DNA of 64,000 bases from CAWJNF01 sp963844235 (GTDB lineage Bacteria > Actinomycetota > Thermoleophilia > Gaiellales > Gaiellaceae), in the NCBI GenBank assembly GCA_963844235.1, contig CAWJNF010000005.1, positions 1-64,000 of the forward strand. The letters run 5' to 3'. Position numbers and translations under genes: made by a program. Below the pieces are notes generated by a model. That model worked only from the letters and a program-made list of their open reading frames with translations, was not told the origin of the DNA and did no database searches. Shown piece by piece: positions 37,295 to 45,618 of the stretch (position 1 is the first letter of the stretch; each line of letters opens with the position of its first letter).

Positions 37295-37786
37295 TCAGCC
37301 CTGGACCCAGCCGCGCAGTCGATGCCCGGTCGGCTCGCCGGGCGACTGCTGAGATTGGCGCGGGCCGCGCTGGAGGCTCTCCTGGACTGCACGGACGAGC
37401 CAGGTGTTGAGGGAAACGCCCTCGGCGGCTGCAACGCGCTCGGCGTGGAGCTTCAGGCTTTCGGGTAGACGGAGGGTGACGCGGCTGAGCTCGCCCTGCG
37501 CGTCGTCGAGACCGCCCGGCATGGGCGGGTTGTCCTCGACCGTAGCGGCGGGTGAGACGACGACGCTGACCTGGCCGGGCTCGAGGCGCAGGTCGACGCT
37601 GCGGTCGCCGAGCGCGTCGGTGACCTCCATGGCGAGGTCGGACAGCGCGTCCATGATCGCGAGCCGCGTGGCCGGCTCGAGGGCGGCCGCAAGGGCAGTG
37701 GCCGTGCGACGCGTTCCGTCGTCGCCGGCCGCCGCAGCCGCGACGAGGCTGTCCTCCACAGTCGTGACGTACGGTGTCAGTTCCAT
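37295..37786 (-). CDS. Ribbon-helix-helix regulator (HicB-like C-terminus)
   Basis: The 163-residue protein ends with a ribbon-helix-helix DNA-binding domain (about 100-140: SRVTLRLPESLKLHAERVAAAEGVSLNTWLVRAVQESL), as in HicB and Arc-type antitoxins. The N-terminal part is not a recognised HicB fold, and no HicA toxin is adjacent. The partner gene is a DUF4097 protein instead. The start ATG 37786 lies in an array of TGACGTC-type sites, so the protein very likely represses its own promoter. Confidence 0.8.
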   Translation of the reverse strand: MELTPYVTTVEDSLVAAAAAGDDGTRRTATALAAALEPATRLAIMDALSDLAMEVTDALGDRSVDLRLEPGQVSVVVSPAATVEDNPPMPGGLDDAQGELSRVTLRLPESLKLHAERVAAAEGVSLNTWLVRAVQESLQRGPRQSQQSPGEPTGHRLRGWVQG

Positions 37787-37836
37787 GACGTCATTATGAC
37801 ATCAATATGACGTCTGTCAAGCGTCATGATGACGTC
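37784..37836 (-). promoter_or_regulatory. Autoregulatory promoter with repeated TGACGTC operator sites
   Basis: On the minus strand TTGACA (37820-37815) and TAATGA (37796-37791) are 18 bp apart. Four to five copies of TGACGTC or close variants lie over, between and beside these boxes. They include the palindromes ATGACGTCAT (37785-37794) and CGTCATGATGACG. This fits cooperative binding of the ribbon-helix-helix protein encoded right beside it. Confidence 0.7.
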
Positions 37837-37887
37837 GTGGCGGGGACGCTCCGAGCGCGCCGGCTCCGCGGTAGGCTCGCCCGTGCC

Positions 37888-39264
37888 GTGAGCGCGCCGA
37901 AGCGATTTCCCGACCGCGACGAGGTCGCCTCGGTACGGGCCGAGGCGGAGGGCCTCGAGCCGGGTCAGGAAGCCGAGACGCGCAGGCGTGTCGCCGGTCG
38001 GGTGCTCGCTCGGCGCGGCCACGGAAAGCTCACGTTCCTCGACCTCGTGGATCGGTCGGGGCGCATCCAGCTGCTCTGCTCCGAGGATCGCTCGGGCCCG
38101 ATCGACGTCGACCTCGGCGACGTCGTCGGAGCCGTCGGCGCACCCGCCCGAACGCGGCGTGGGGAGCCATCCCTCGCCGTGGAAGAGCTGATCCCCCTCG
38201 CCAAGATCGAGCGGCCACTGCCCGACGTCTACCACGGGTTGCAGGACACCGAGACGCGATACCGCAAGCGCCACCTCGACCTCGCCGTGAACGAGGAGAC
38301 GCGGGCGGCCTTCATGACGCGGTCGCGCATGGTGTCGGCGACCCGGCGCTGGCTCGACGAGCGCGGGTTCGTCGAAGTGGAGACGCCGGTGCTCCAGCCC
38401 CGCTACGGCGGGGCCTTCGCGCGTCCGTTCGTCACGCACCACAACGAGCTCGACGCGGACCTCTACCTGCGGATCGCGACCGAGCTGTACCTGAAGCGGC
38501 TGATCGTGGGCGGGCTGGAGAAGGTGTACGAGATAGGGAAGGACTTCCGCAACGAGGGCATCTCGTACAAGCACCAGCCCGAGTTCACGATGCTCGAGTG
38601 GTACGAGGCCTACGCCGACTTCGGGGACACGATGGAGCGGGTGGAGCAGCTCGTCCAGGACGTCGCGCTCGAGGTGCTCGGGACGACGAAGATCGTGTTT
38701 CGTGGGCATGAGGTCGACCTGAAGGCGCCGTGGCGCCGCATCCGCCTGCCGGACGCGCTCTCCGAGCTGGGGCTCTGGAGCGACGACGAGGTAGAGCTCA
38801 GATCCCGTCTCGAGGCCCGCGGCGTCGACATCGGCCAGGATCGGACGTGGGCGCAGCTGGTCGACCACGCCCTGTCGGCTCTCATCGAGCCCGAGCTGAT
38901 CGAGCCGACGTTCCTGCACGACTACCCGATCGAGCTCTCCCCGTTCGCCCGGACCTTCGACGACGATTCACGCCTTGTCGAGCGGTTCGAGTACTTCGTG
39001 GCCGGAATGGAGATCGGTAACGGCTATACGGAGATCAACACGGCCGCGGAACAGGCCGAGCGCTTCGCGACGCAGGAGGCCGAGCGCGAGGCGGGCGACG
39101 CGTTCGCCCTCGAGGGCGACCCCGACTACGTGGAGGCGCTCACTTACGGCATGCCGCCGACGGGAGGCATCGGCCTCGGCGTGGACCGGCTGGCCATGCT
39201 CTTCACCGGCCGCGAGACGATCCGCGACGTGGTCCTGTTTCCCGCGCTGCGTCCGACGTCGTAG
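37888..39264 (+). CDS. lysS: Lysyl-tRNA synthetase, class II
   Basis: The 458-residue enzyme has an OB-fold anticodon domain (GKLTFLDLVDRSGRIQLL), then the class II core. Motif 2 is FRNEGISYKHQPEFTMLEWYEAY and motif 3 is GGIGLGVDRLAMLF. The N-terminal helix of longer enzymes is missing, so it is about 30 residues shorter than usual. GTG 37888 follows TAGGCT (37872-37877); an earlier ATG at 37807 would run through the operator array and is unlikely. The TAG stop opens a palindrome. Confidence 0.95.
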   Translation: MSAPKRFPDRDEVASVRAEAEGLEPGQEAETRRRVAGRVLARRGHGKLTFLDLVDRSGRIQLLCSEDRSGPIDVDLGDVVGAVGAPARTRRGEPSLAVEELIPLAKIERPLPDVYHGLQDTETRYRKRHLDLAVNEETRAAFMTRSRMVSATRRWLDERGFVEVETPVLQPRYGGAFARPFVTHHNELDADLYLRIATELYLKRLIVGGLEKVYEIGKDFRNEGISYKHQPEFTMLEWYEAYADFGDTMERVEQLVQDVALEVLGTTKIVFRGHEVDLKAPWRRIRLPDALSELGLWSDDEVELRSRLEARGVDIGQDRTWAQLVDHALSALIEPELIEPTFLHDYPIELSPFARTFDDDSRLVERFEYFVAGMEIGNGYTEINTAAEQAERFATQEAEREAGDAFALEGDPDYVEALTYGMPPTGGIGLGVDRLAMLFTGRETIRDVVLFPALRPTS

Positions 39265-39285
39265 GGGCGGACCTCCTCCGGCCCG
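39261..39285. repeat. REP-family palindrome at the lysS stop codon
   Basis: GTAGGGGCGGACCTCCTCCGG starts with the lysS TAG stop (39262-39264) and keeps the arm ends, with a changed loop. Confidence 0.6.
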
Positions 39286-39356
39286 CGGGCCCGCGCTTGG
39301 CCCAGGGTCGCATCTCGAGGGCGATCCGGCGCTGTTCGGCAGGTACTGTCTCGGAC

Positions 39357-39785
39357 ATGCGCCTCAAGCTCCTCGCCGCGTGCGTCCTGGCTGTCGCGAC
39401 GGCCGTGCTCGCCGCTCCGGTTGCGTCGGCTGAGCCCCTTGTCATCCGGTTCTTCCAGACGCCCTCGAAGCGCATCCACTGCGCGTACTTGTCCCAGCCC
39501 GCTTCCCTCCGCTGCGACATCGACGGCGGCTTGCGGCCACAGCCCGCGCGGCCGGCGAGCTGCGACCTCGACTGGGCGCAAGGCCTCTCCATGGGAAGGA
39601 TCGGTCGCGCAGCGGTCGTGTGCGCCGGGGACACCACCGCCTACCCCTCCGCCCGCGTGGTCGGCTACGGGAAGACGTGGGCGCGGGGCGGATTCAGGTG
39701 CGAGTCGCGGCGGCGCGGCCTCACGTGCGAGAACGCAGCCGACCACGGGTTCTTCCTGAGCGCCTCGAGCTGGCGCCGCTTCTAG
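39357..39785 (+). CDS. Secreted DUF6636-like protein
   Basis: The 142-residue protein starts with a signal peptide (RLKLLAACVLAVATAVLAAPVASA). The mature domain has IRFFQTPSKRIHCAYL, LRCDIDGGL, CDLDWAQG, VVCAGDTTAYP and GLTCENAADHGFFL. This is the cysteine-spaced pattern I associate with the DUF6636 group of small exported actinobacterial proteins. Six cysteines would form three disulfides. ATG 39357 lies seven bases after TACTGT (39344-39349). The function is unknown. Confidence 0.7.
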   Translation: MRLKLLAACVLAVATAVLAAPVASAEPLVIRFFQTPSKRIHCAYLSQPASLRCDIDGGLRPQPARPASCDLDWAQGLSMGRIGRAAVVCAGDTTAYPSARVVGYGKTWARGGFRCESRRRGLTCENAADHGFFLSASSWRRF

Positions 39786-40071
39786 GGAGGTCTCGGCCGG
39801 GGCCGCGAGGGGGCCGCCAGCCACCACATCTTCACGCTCGCCTCACCACTGCGGTACCCCGCGGTAGGTCATCCTGCGTGAGGATGGGACCGTCCGCTGA
39901 CGGGCTCGTGCTCCCTCCCCAGACGCCGCGAGCCCGAGCCGTCCCCTCGGCTCCTCAGAAGGAAGGCCCGCCGCCCCGGCGGGTCTTCCGCCTTGGCGGC
40001 TCCCTCGCGCAAGCATGCACGGCTCCGTCGACATGTTGTGCCAGGCGCGGCGCACGCCCGGCAGCGTGCGG
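39786..40071. other. Intergenic region with several strong hairpins
   Basis: No gene is visible. Inverted repeats include CATCCT/AGGATG (near 39870), CGGGCTC/GAGCCCG (about 39902-39935), GAGCC/GGCTC, and a long stem GGAAGGCCCGCCG/CGGCGGGTCTTCC (39961-39989). This could be an RNA gene or a terminator region between the convergent DUF6636 and glycosylase genes. Confidence 0.4.
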
Positions 40072-40902
40072 CTACCCGCCGCGGGCCAGCAGGTAGACGC
40101 TGGCGAGCCCCTGCCACTCGCCATAGCGGGCGAGGAGGTCGGCCGTGTCCTCGGGTGTCGCCTCGCGACCGAGCAGCCGTCGGCAGAGCTTGATCAGACC
40201 GAGATCGCCGACCAGCCCGTGCTCGTAGCGACCGAGACCCTCGAGGCAGATCACCCCCGCCGACCACGGGCCCAGCGTGCGCTCCTCGTCGAGGCGGCGC
40301 GCCGCTATCGCCGTCGGCGTGGATCGCAGTCGCTCCAGGTCCCAGGCGCGCGAGATCCGCACGAGCGCGGCCGCCTTGCGGGCCACGAGGCCCGAGGCGC
40401 AGAGCGCCGCCGGGCTCTGCGGCGCGAAGTCGGCCCGGGTGGGGGGCAGGTTGAGCCCCGCGTGCTGCGCCGCGTAGCGCGCCACGAGCCTGGCTTCGAT
40501 GCGGCGGGCCTCGCGGGCGGAGATGAGCTGGCCGCACAGAGCCCGCAGCAGCGCGTGGGTGACGGTCGCCGTCCGCAGCGGGCGCAGCCCTCGCAGGCGC
40601 GAGGTCGTGCGACCGATGAGCGGATCGGAGCCGAACCGCCGCAGGAACTCGGTGTGGTCGTCGCTGCAGGCGAGCACGAAGCGCAGCGTGTCGAGGGCGG
40701 CTTCGGGCGCCGCACCGTCGAGACGAACCTGCAGCTCCCCGCTCGGGGACTGCCACACGCGCGCGAGGACGGGTTCGCCGCCGGCTTCGAAGGCGCACGT
40801 GAGCAGGCCGTCGCGGAAGTGCCGCGTGCGGTCGGCGGAGCGCCGCGCCGACTGCGCGAGGGAGTACGGGCCCCGGGGCCGGAGCGTCGTCTCGACCGGC
40901 AT
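40072..40902 (-). CDS. DNA-3-methyladenine glycosylase II-like (HhH-GPD, AlkA type)
   Basis: The 276-residue protein has the helix-hairpin-helix region DEERTLGPWSAGVICLEGLG and the catalytic aspartate in HGLVGDLGLIKL. The order matches AlkA: an N-terminal beta domain (about 1-80), then the all-helical glycosylase core (GQLISAREARRIEARL). It would remove alkylated bases in base-excision repair. TAGTCT (40914-40909) lies six bases before ATG 40902, so it is probably leaderless. Confidence 0.85.
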   Translation of the reverse strand: MPVETTLRPRGPYSLAQSARRSADRTRHFRDGLLTCAFEAGGEPVLARVWQSPSGELQVRLDGAAPEAALDTLRFVLACSDDHTEFLRRFGSDPLIGRTTSRLRGLRPLRTATVTHALLRALCGQLISAREARRIEARLVARYAAQHAGLNLPPTRADFAPQSPAALCASGLVARKAAALVRISRAWDLERLRSTPTAIAARRLDEERTLGPWSAGVICLEGLGRYEHGLVGDLGLIKLCRRLLGREATPEDTADLLARYGEWQGLASVYLLARGG

Positions 40903-41043
40903 CGGCGGAGACTAGCGCCCCCTCCAGACCGAGCTCCGGCGCCGGTGGTAGCCTGGGCGGCCCGGTGGCGTGGGAGGGAGCGTGACAGGCAAGACATCTG
41001 CCAGAAAAGTGCAGACTCTTCACGTCCTGTCGATAACGACCTG

Positions 41044-41091
41044 GCGAAACCGTTCGCTACCATAGGGGCTCGGCGAACGGAAAGAGGGAAG
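41044..41091 (+). promoter_or_regulatory. clpC promoter region with GCGAA half-sites
   Basis: GCGAA (41044-41048) and TTCGC (41053-41057) form an inverted pair, and another GCGAA lies at 41073-41077. The likely -10 box TACCAT (41058-41063) sits among them. A purine-rich ribosome site (AAAGAGGGAAGG) ends at 41091. The half-sites look like a heat- or stress-regulator operator but do not match the ClgR or CtsR consensus exactly. Confidence 0.45.
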
Positions 41092-41102
41092 GCGGTACGG
41101 GC

Positions 41103-43646
41103 GTGTTCGAACGCTTCACCGAGAGAGCCAGACAGGTGGTCGTCCTCGCCCAGGACGAAGCTCGCGCACTCAAGCACAACTACATCGGCACCGAGCACAT
41201 CCTGCTGGGGCTACTGCGTGAGGAGGAGGGGCTCGCAGCCCGCGTTCTCGAGCAGCTCGACATCACCGTCGAGGAGGTTCGGGCGCAGGTCGCTCGCATC
41301 GTCGGTCAGGGCGACGAGGTGACGACGGGTCAGATCCCGTTCACGCCGCGAGCCAAGAAGGTGCTCGAGCTCGCCCTGCGCGAGGCGCTCTCGCTCGGAC
41401 ACAACTACATCGGCACGGAGCACATCCTGCTCGGCCTCGTGCGCGAGAACGAGGGCGTCGCCGCGCGGATCCTGCTCGACTTCGACGCCGACGCTGAGAA
41501 GATTCGCAACGAGATCATTCGCATGCTGTCCGGCCCGGGCCGTCGCGGTCAGGGTGGGCAAGGGGCGGCCGGCGCCCAGGGCGAGAAGGCGAAGAGCTCG
41601 AAGCTCCTCGACCAGTTCGGGCGCAACCTGACGAAGCTCGCGGCCGAGGGCAAGCTCGACCCGGTGGTCGGGCGCCAGACCGAGATCGAGCGGGTCATGC
41701 AGATCCTGTCGCGGCGGACGAAGAACAACCCGGTGCTGATCGGCGAGCCTGGGGTGGGCAAGACGGCGGTCGTCGAGGGCCTTGCCGCACGCATCTCCGG
41801 CAATCAGGTTCCGGAGCTGCTCAAGGGCAAGCAGATCTACACGCTCGACCTGGCGGCGCTCGTGGCGGGGTCGAAGTACCGCGGCGAGTTCGAGGAGCGC
41901 CTGAAGAAGGTGATGAAGGAGATCACCCAGCGCGGCGACATCATCCTGTTCATCGACGAGTTGCACAATCTCGTCGGCGCGGGTGCCGCAGAGGGAGCGA
42001 TCGACGCGGCGTCGATCCTCAAGCCGGCGCTGGCACGTGGCGAGCTGCAGACAATCGGCGCAACGACGCTCGACGAGTACCGCAAGTACCTCGAGCGCGA
42101 TGCAGCCCTCGAGCGGCGCTTCCAGCAGGTGCGCATCGAGGAGCCGTCCGTCGACGAGACGGTCGAGATCCTGCGCGGTCTGCGCGACCGCTACGAGGCG
42201 CACCATCGCTGCACGATCACCGACGAGGCGCTGCGGGCAGCCGCGACGCTCTCCGACCGCTACATCCAGGACCGCCACCTTCCCGACAAGGCGATCGACC
42301 TCATCGACGAGGCGGCGTCGCGCATGCGCATCAAGACGATGACCGCTCCGCCCCAGTACCGCGAGCTCGAGGACGAGATCGAGAAGGTGCGTGTCGACAA
42401 GGAGCAGTCGATCGAGGCGCAGGAGTTCGAGAAGGCGGCTCAGCTGCGCGACAAGGAGCGCAAGCTGACGCAGAAGAAGCGCGAGCTCGAGGAGAGCTGG
42501 CGCAACGAGGACGGCGGCACGCAGCCCGAGATCGGGGAAGAGGAGATCGCGGACATCGTCTCCATGTGGACGGGCATCCCGGTCTTCAAGCTGACCGAAG
42601 CCGAGTCGCAGAAGCTCATTCGCATGGAGGACGAGCTGCACAAGCGCGTGATCGGCCAGCACCTCGCGATCGAGGCGGTCTCGAAGTCGATTCGCCGCGC
42701 CCGCGCCGGCATCAAGGATCCGAAGCGCCCCACGGGCTCGTTCATCTTCCTCGGCCCCTCCGGTGTCGGCAAGACGGAGCTCGCCCGCACGCTCGCCGAG
42801 TTCCTCTTCGGCGACGAGGACGCGATGATCCAGGTGGACATGTCGGAGTACATGGAGAAGCACTCCGTGTCCCGGCTCGTCGGCTCGCCTCCCGGCTACA
42901 TCGGCTACGACGAGGGCGGTCAGCTGACCGAGGCCGTCCGGCGCAAGCCCTACTCGGTCGTCCTGCTGGACGAGATCGAGAAGGCGCACCCGGACGTGTT
43001 CAACATCCTGCTGCAGATCCTCGAGGACGGGAAGCTCACCGACGCACAGGGCCGCAAGGTCGACTTCCGCAACACGATCGTGATCATGACCTCGAACATC
43101 GGGGCGGCGACGATCTCGAAGAACCAGTCGCTCGGCTTCACCGTGGGCGACGAGTCCGGCATCTCCTACGACGAGATGAAGAACCGGATCATGGGCGAGC
43201 TCAAGAAGACCTTCCGGCCCGAGCTCCTGAATCGGATCGACGAGGTGATCGTCTTCCACAAGCTCACGAAGGAGGAGATCACCCAGGTCGTCGACCTTCT
43301 GCTCAAGCGCCTGCGCGAGCAGATGGCACAGCACGAGACGTCCATCGAGCTCACCGACGACGCGAAGGAGCTGCTCGTCGAGAAGGGCTACGACCCGACG
43401 ATGGGCGCTCGCCCGCTGCGCCGTGCGATCCAGCGCTTCATCGAGGACCCGCTCGCCGATTTCGTGCTCGGCCGGTCTCTCACTCCGGGCTCGATCATCC
43501 GCGTCGGTCGCAAGGAAGACGAGGACGAGATCGCGATCGAGCTCATCGACGGGCCGCCGCCCGCCGAGGAGCGCGAGAAGGTGACCGTCCCGGCCGAGCC
43601 CGAGGATTCGGGCGACCCGGACGACGAGTCGGAAGACTCCGGCTAA
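41103..43646 (+). CDS. clpC: ATP-dependent Clp protease ATP-binding subunit ClpC
   Basis: The 847-residue unfoldase feeds proteins to ClpP. It has two N-terminal Clp repeats (HNYIGTEHILLGL occurs twice, about residues 26 and 100). The first AAA domain has GEPGVGKT at about 214. A middle domain has a UVR motif (EFEKAAQLRDKERKL) near 445. The second AAA domain has GPSGVGKT at about 550. The tail after 815 is acidic. The start is GTG 41103. clpC followed by radA is the order in Bacillus as well. Confidence 0.97.
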   Translation: MFERFTERARQVVVLAQDEARALKHNYIGTEHILLGLLREEEGLAARVLEQLDITVEEVRAQVARIVGQGDEVTTGQIPFTPRAKKVLELALREALSLGHNYIGTEHILLGLVRENEGVAARILLDFDADAEKIRNEIIRMLSGPGRRGQGGQGAAGAQGEKAKSSKLLDQFGRNLTKLAAEGKLDPVVGRQTEIERVMQILSRRTKNNPVLIGEPGVGKTAVVEGLAARISGNQVPELLKGKQIYTLDLAALVAGSKYRGEFEERLKKVMKEITQRGDIILFIDELHNLVGAGAAEGAIDAASILKPALARGELQTIGATTLDEYRKYLERDAALERRFQQVRIEEPSVDETVEILRGLRDRYEAHHRCTITDEALRAAATLSDRYIQDRHLPDKAIDLIDEAASRMRIKTMTAPPQYRELEDEIEKVRVDKEQSIEAQEFEKAAQLRDKERKLTQKKRELEESWRNEDGGTQPEIGEEEIADIVSMWTGIPVFKLTEAESQKLIRMEDELHKRVIGQHLAIEAVSKSIRRARAGIKDPKRPTGSFIFLGPSGVGKTELARTLAEFLFGDEDAMIQVDMSEYMEKHSVSRLVGSPPGYIGYDEGGQLTEAVRRKPYSVVLLDEIEKAHPDVFNILLQILEDGKLTDAQGRKVDFRNTIVIMTSNIGAATISKNQSLGFTVGDESGISYDEMKNRIMGELKKTFRPELLNRIDEVIVFHKLTKEEITQVVDLLLKRLREQMAQHETSIELTDDAKELLVEKGYDPTMGARPLRRAIQRFIEDPLADFVLGRSLTPGSIIRVGRKEDEDEIAIELIDGPPPAEEREKVTVPAEPEDSGDPDDESEDSG

Positions 43647-43653
43647 CCCGGGA

Positions 43654-43675
43654 GGGGTGGGCGAGAGCCCGCCCC
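43654..43675 (+). terminator. Hairpin after clpC
   Basis: GGGGTGGGC and GCCCGCCCC flank a GAGA loop, seven bases after the clpC stop. There is no T-run, so it may be a weak terminator or mRNA end stabiliser. Confidence 0.45.
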
Positions 43676-43700
43676 GCCGTCGGCCCTCCGGCTCCGCGTC

Positions 43701-43873
43701 GTGCGCGCCGCGACGGAAGCGGACCTGCCTACGCTCGTTGCGACGGCACCGACCTGCCCGCGGTCGTCGCGATGTGGCGTGCGCTCGGCGAGGAGTCCAC
43801 GCGCACGCCTTACCGGCCGAAACCCTTCGATGAGCTCTCGCCGGCGGCCGGCCTCCGTTGTGGGGCCGCATGA
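43701..43873 (+). pseudogene. Decayed N-terminal fragment of a GNAT acetyltransferase
   Basis: From GTG 43701, VRAATEADLPTLVA is the typical start of a GNAT protein. A second frame continues TDLPAVVAMWRALGEEST and RPKPFDELSPAAG. The region near 43710-43770 contains a diverged duplicate of about 30 bp. The reading frame then runs into the palindrome cluster at 43862. No acetyl-CoA-binding half is present. Confidence 0.45.
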
Positions 43874-44056
43874 GATGCGGCCCTACGGGCTCATGGATGC
43901 GGCTTTCTTCGTCGGGGTGGAGGGCCGGATCTATATCCGGCCCCTACGTCGTGCGCGCCGAATGCGTACGCCGGACCGCATGGGATGCGGCCCCGACGGC
44001 CTCACGTGGCGGCCTGCCCGAGCGGGCTGTAGGGGCCGGATATATCCGGCCCCTAC
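43862..44056. repeat. Cluster of four REP-family palindromes
   Basis: GGGGCCGCAT-GAG-ATGCGGCCC lies at 43862-43883. GGGCCGGAT and ATCCGGCCC with a four-base loop lie at 43922-43944. ACCGCAT-GGG-ATGCGG lies near 43975-43990. The perfect 28-bp form lies at 44029-44056. The spacing is about 50 bp. The arms fall into two types, CCGGAT and CCGCAT. Confidence 0.85.
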
Positions 44057-44124
44057 GTTGGCGAGATGGCCCTACGTTGGCGAGATGGCCCTACGTTGGC
44101 GAGATGGCCCCACGTTGGCGGAAT
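44048..44124. repeat. Tandem array of palindrome right arm plus spacer, four units
   Basis: Units of 19-20 bp begin at 44048, 44068, 44087 and 44106. The first three are GGCCC(C)TACGTTGGCGAGAT. The fourth has three changes. The first unit starts in the right arm of the palindrome, as at 7801. Confidence 0.9.
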
Positions 44125-44187
44125 GGGTCACGAAGCTGGCACGTGTGCGTGCGTATTGCCATCGGGGGCGGTCCGTAGGATGGCCTC

Positions 44188-45618
44188 ATGGCAAAGGCGA
44201 CCGTCCACCACGTCTGCTCCGAGTGCGGCTATGCAACTCCGCGCTGGCTCGGACGATGCCCGAGCTGCGGCGAGTGGGGAACGCTCGTCGAGGAGACGGA
44301 CGAGCCGCACCGGGGTAGCGCGGCGCCCGCGGGAGTCGCCAGGCCGCTCCTCCGCCTCGACGAGATCGAGTCGGCCGAGGCGGAGCGGATCGCGACCGGC
44401 GTGCCGGAGCTCGACCGCGTTCTCGGCGGCGGTCTTGTGCCGGCATCGCTCGTGCTCGTGTCCGGCGATCCCGGCATCGGGAAGTCCACGCTGCTGCTGA
44501 TGGCGCTGCGGGCGATGAGCGCCGATCGGAAGGTCGCTCTCGTCACAGGCGAGGAGTCGGCGGCTCAGGTGAAGCTCCGAGCCGAACGGCTCGGGGGCGG
44601 CGCCGGTGTCGGAATCCTCGCCGAGACGAATCTCGACGTCGTCTGCGCGACGCTCGAGCGCGAGCGTCCGGAGGTGTGCGTGATCGACTCGATCCAGACG
44701 CTCTACGCCCCGGAGCTCGGCTCTGCTCCAGGCTCGGTGGGGCAGGTCAGGGAGGCGACGGCGAGGCTCCTGCGTCTGGCGAAGGAGCAGGGGATCGCCG
44801 TCCTGATCGTGGGACACGTGACGAAGGACGGGGCGGTCGCCGGACCGAGAGTGCTCGAGCACCTCGTCGATTGCGTCCTTCAGTTCGAAGGCGACCGCTA
44901 CCGGTCGCATCGGGTGCTGCGCGCCGCGAAGAACCGATTCGGCTCGACGAACGAGATCGGCGTCTTCGACATGACGAACGAAGGACTCGTCGGCGTGGCC
45001 GAGCCGTCGGAGCTCTTCGGGCGGGGCGACTCCGACTCACCCGGGTCGGTCGTTGCCTGCGCGCTCGAGGGAACGAGGCCGATTCTGCTCGAGATCCAGG
45101 CGCTCGTCTCGCCCACCGATCTGGCCATGCCGCGGCGCGTCGGCACGGGGGTCGATCCCAAGCGTCTGGCGATGATCGTGGCCGTGCTCGGCCGCCACGC
45201 GGGGGTGGGTCTCGGGCAGGCGGACGTCTTCGTCAACGTCGCCGGTGGTGTTCGGATAGACGAGCCTGGCGCGGATCTCGGGATCGCGCTCGCGATCGCC
45301 TCGGCGGCGCGCCGGGCCCGGGCGCGACCCCTGCTCGGTTGCTTCGGCGAGATCGGGCTCACCGGAAAGCTGCGGCCGGCCGCTCAGGCTGAGCGCCGAC
45401 TTGAGGAATGCGCGAAGCTGGGGCTCGTCGAGGCCGTCGTCCCCGCGGGAACGCCGTCATCGCGCCTGCTTCGCGCAACGATGGTCGAGACCGTCCGCGA
45501 CGCGATCGGGGTCGCGCTCGAGCGTGCCTCAGACCGAGCCGGCGAGGACGTCGCGCACTCTCGCAACGACCTCGTCGGGCCTGAGCGAGTCGACCGCGAG
45601 TCGCGGCACGCCGCCTAG
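44188..45618 (+). CDS. radA: DNA repair protein RadA
   Basis: The 476-residue protein processes recombination intermediates. A zinc finger (C10-x2-C13 ... C24-x2-C27), a RecA-like core with GDPGIGKST at about 93, the RadA-specific KNRFGSTNEIGVF motif and a Lon-like C-terminal domain are present. The last 30 residues do not look like RadA and are antisense to the end of the histidine kinase gene, so the normal stop may have been lost. TAGGAT (44176-44181) lies six bases before ATG 44188. Confidence 0.95.
   Translation: MAKATVHHVCSECGYATPRWLGRCPSCGEWGTLVEETDEPHRGSAAPAGVARPLLRLDEIESAEAERIATGVPELDRVLGGGLVPASLVLVSGDPGIGKSTLLLMALRAMSADRKVALVTGEESAAQVKLRAERLGGGAGVGILAETNLDVVCATLERERPEVCVIDSIQTLYAPELGSAPGSVGQVREATARLLRLAKEQGIAVLIVGHVTKDGAVAGPRVLEHLVDCVLQFEGDRYRSHRVLRAAKNRFGSTNEIGVFDMTNEGLVGVAEPSELFGRGDSDSPGSVVACALEGTRPILLEIQALVSPTDLAMPRRVGTGVDPKRLAMIVAVLGRHAGVGLGQADVFVNVAGGVRIDEPGADLGIALAIASAARRARARPLLGCFGEIGLTGKLRPAAQAERRLEECAKLGLVEAVVPAGTPSSRLLRATMVETVRDAIGVALERASDRAGEDVAHSRNDLVGPERVDRESRHAA

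Noticed and set aside
41211..43871. A minus-strand open frame of almost 900 codons opposite clpC
   Set aside because: It is a shadow of the clpC codon bias, with no recognisable domain.
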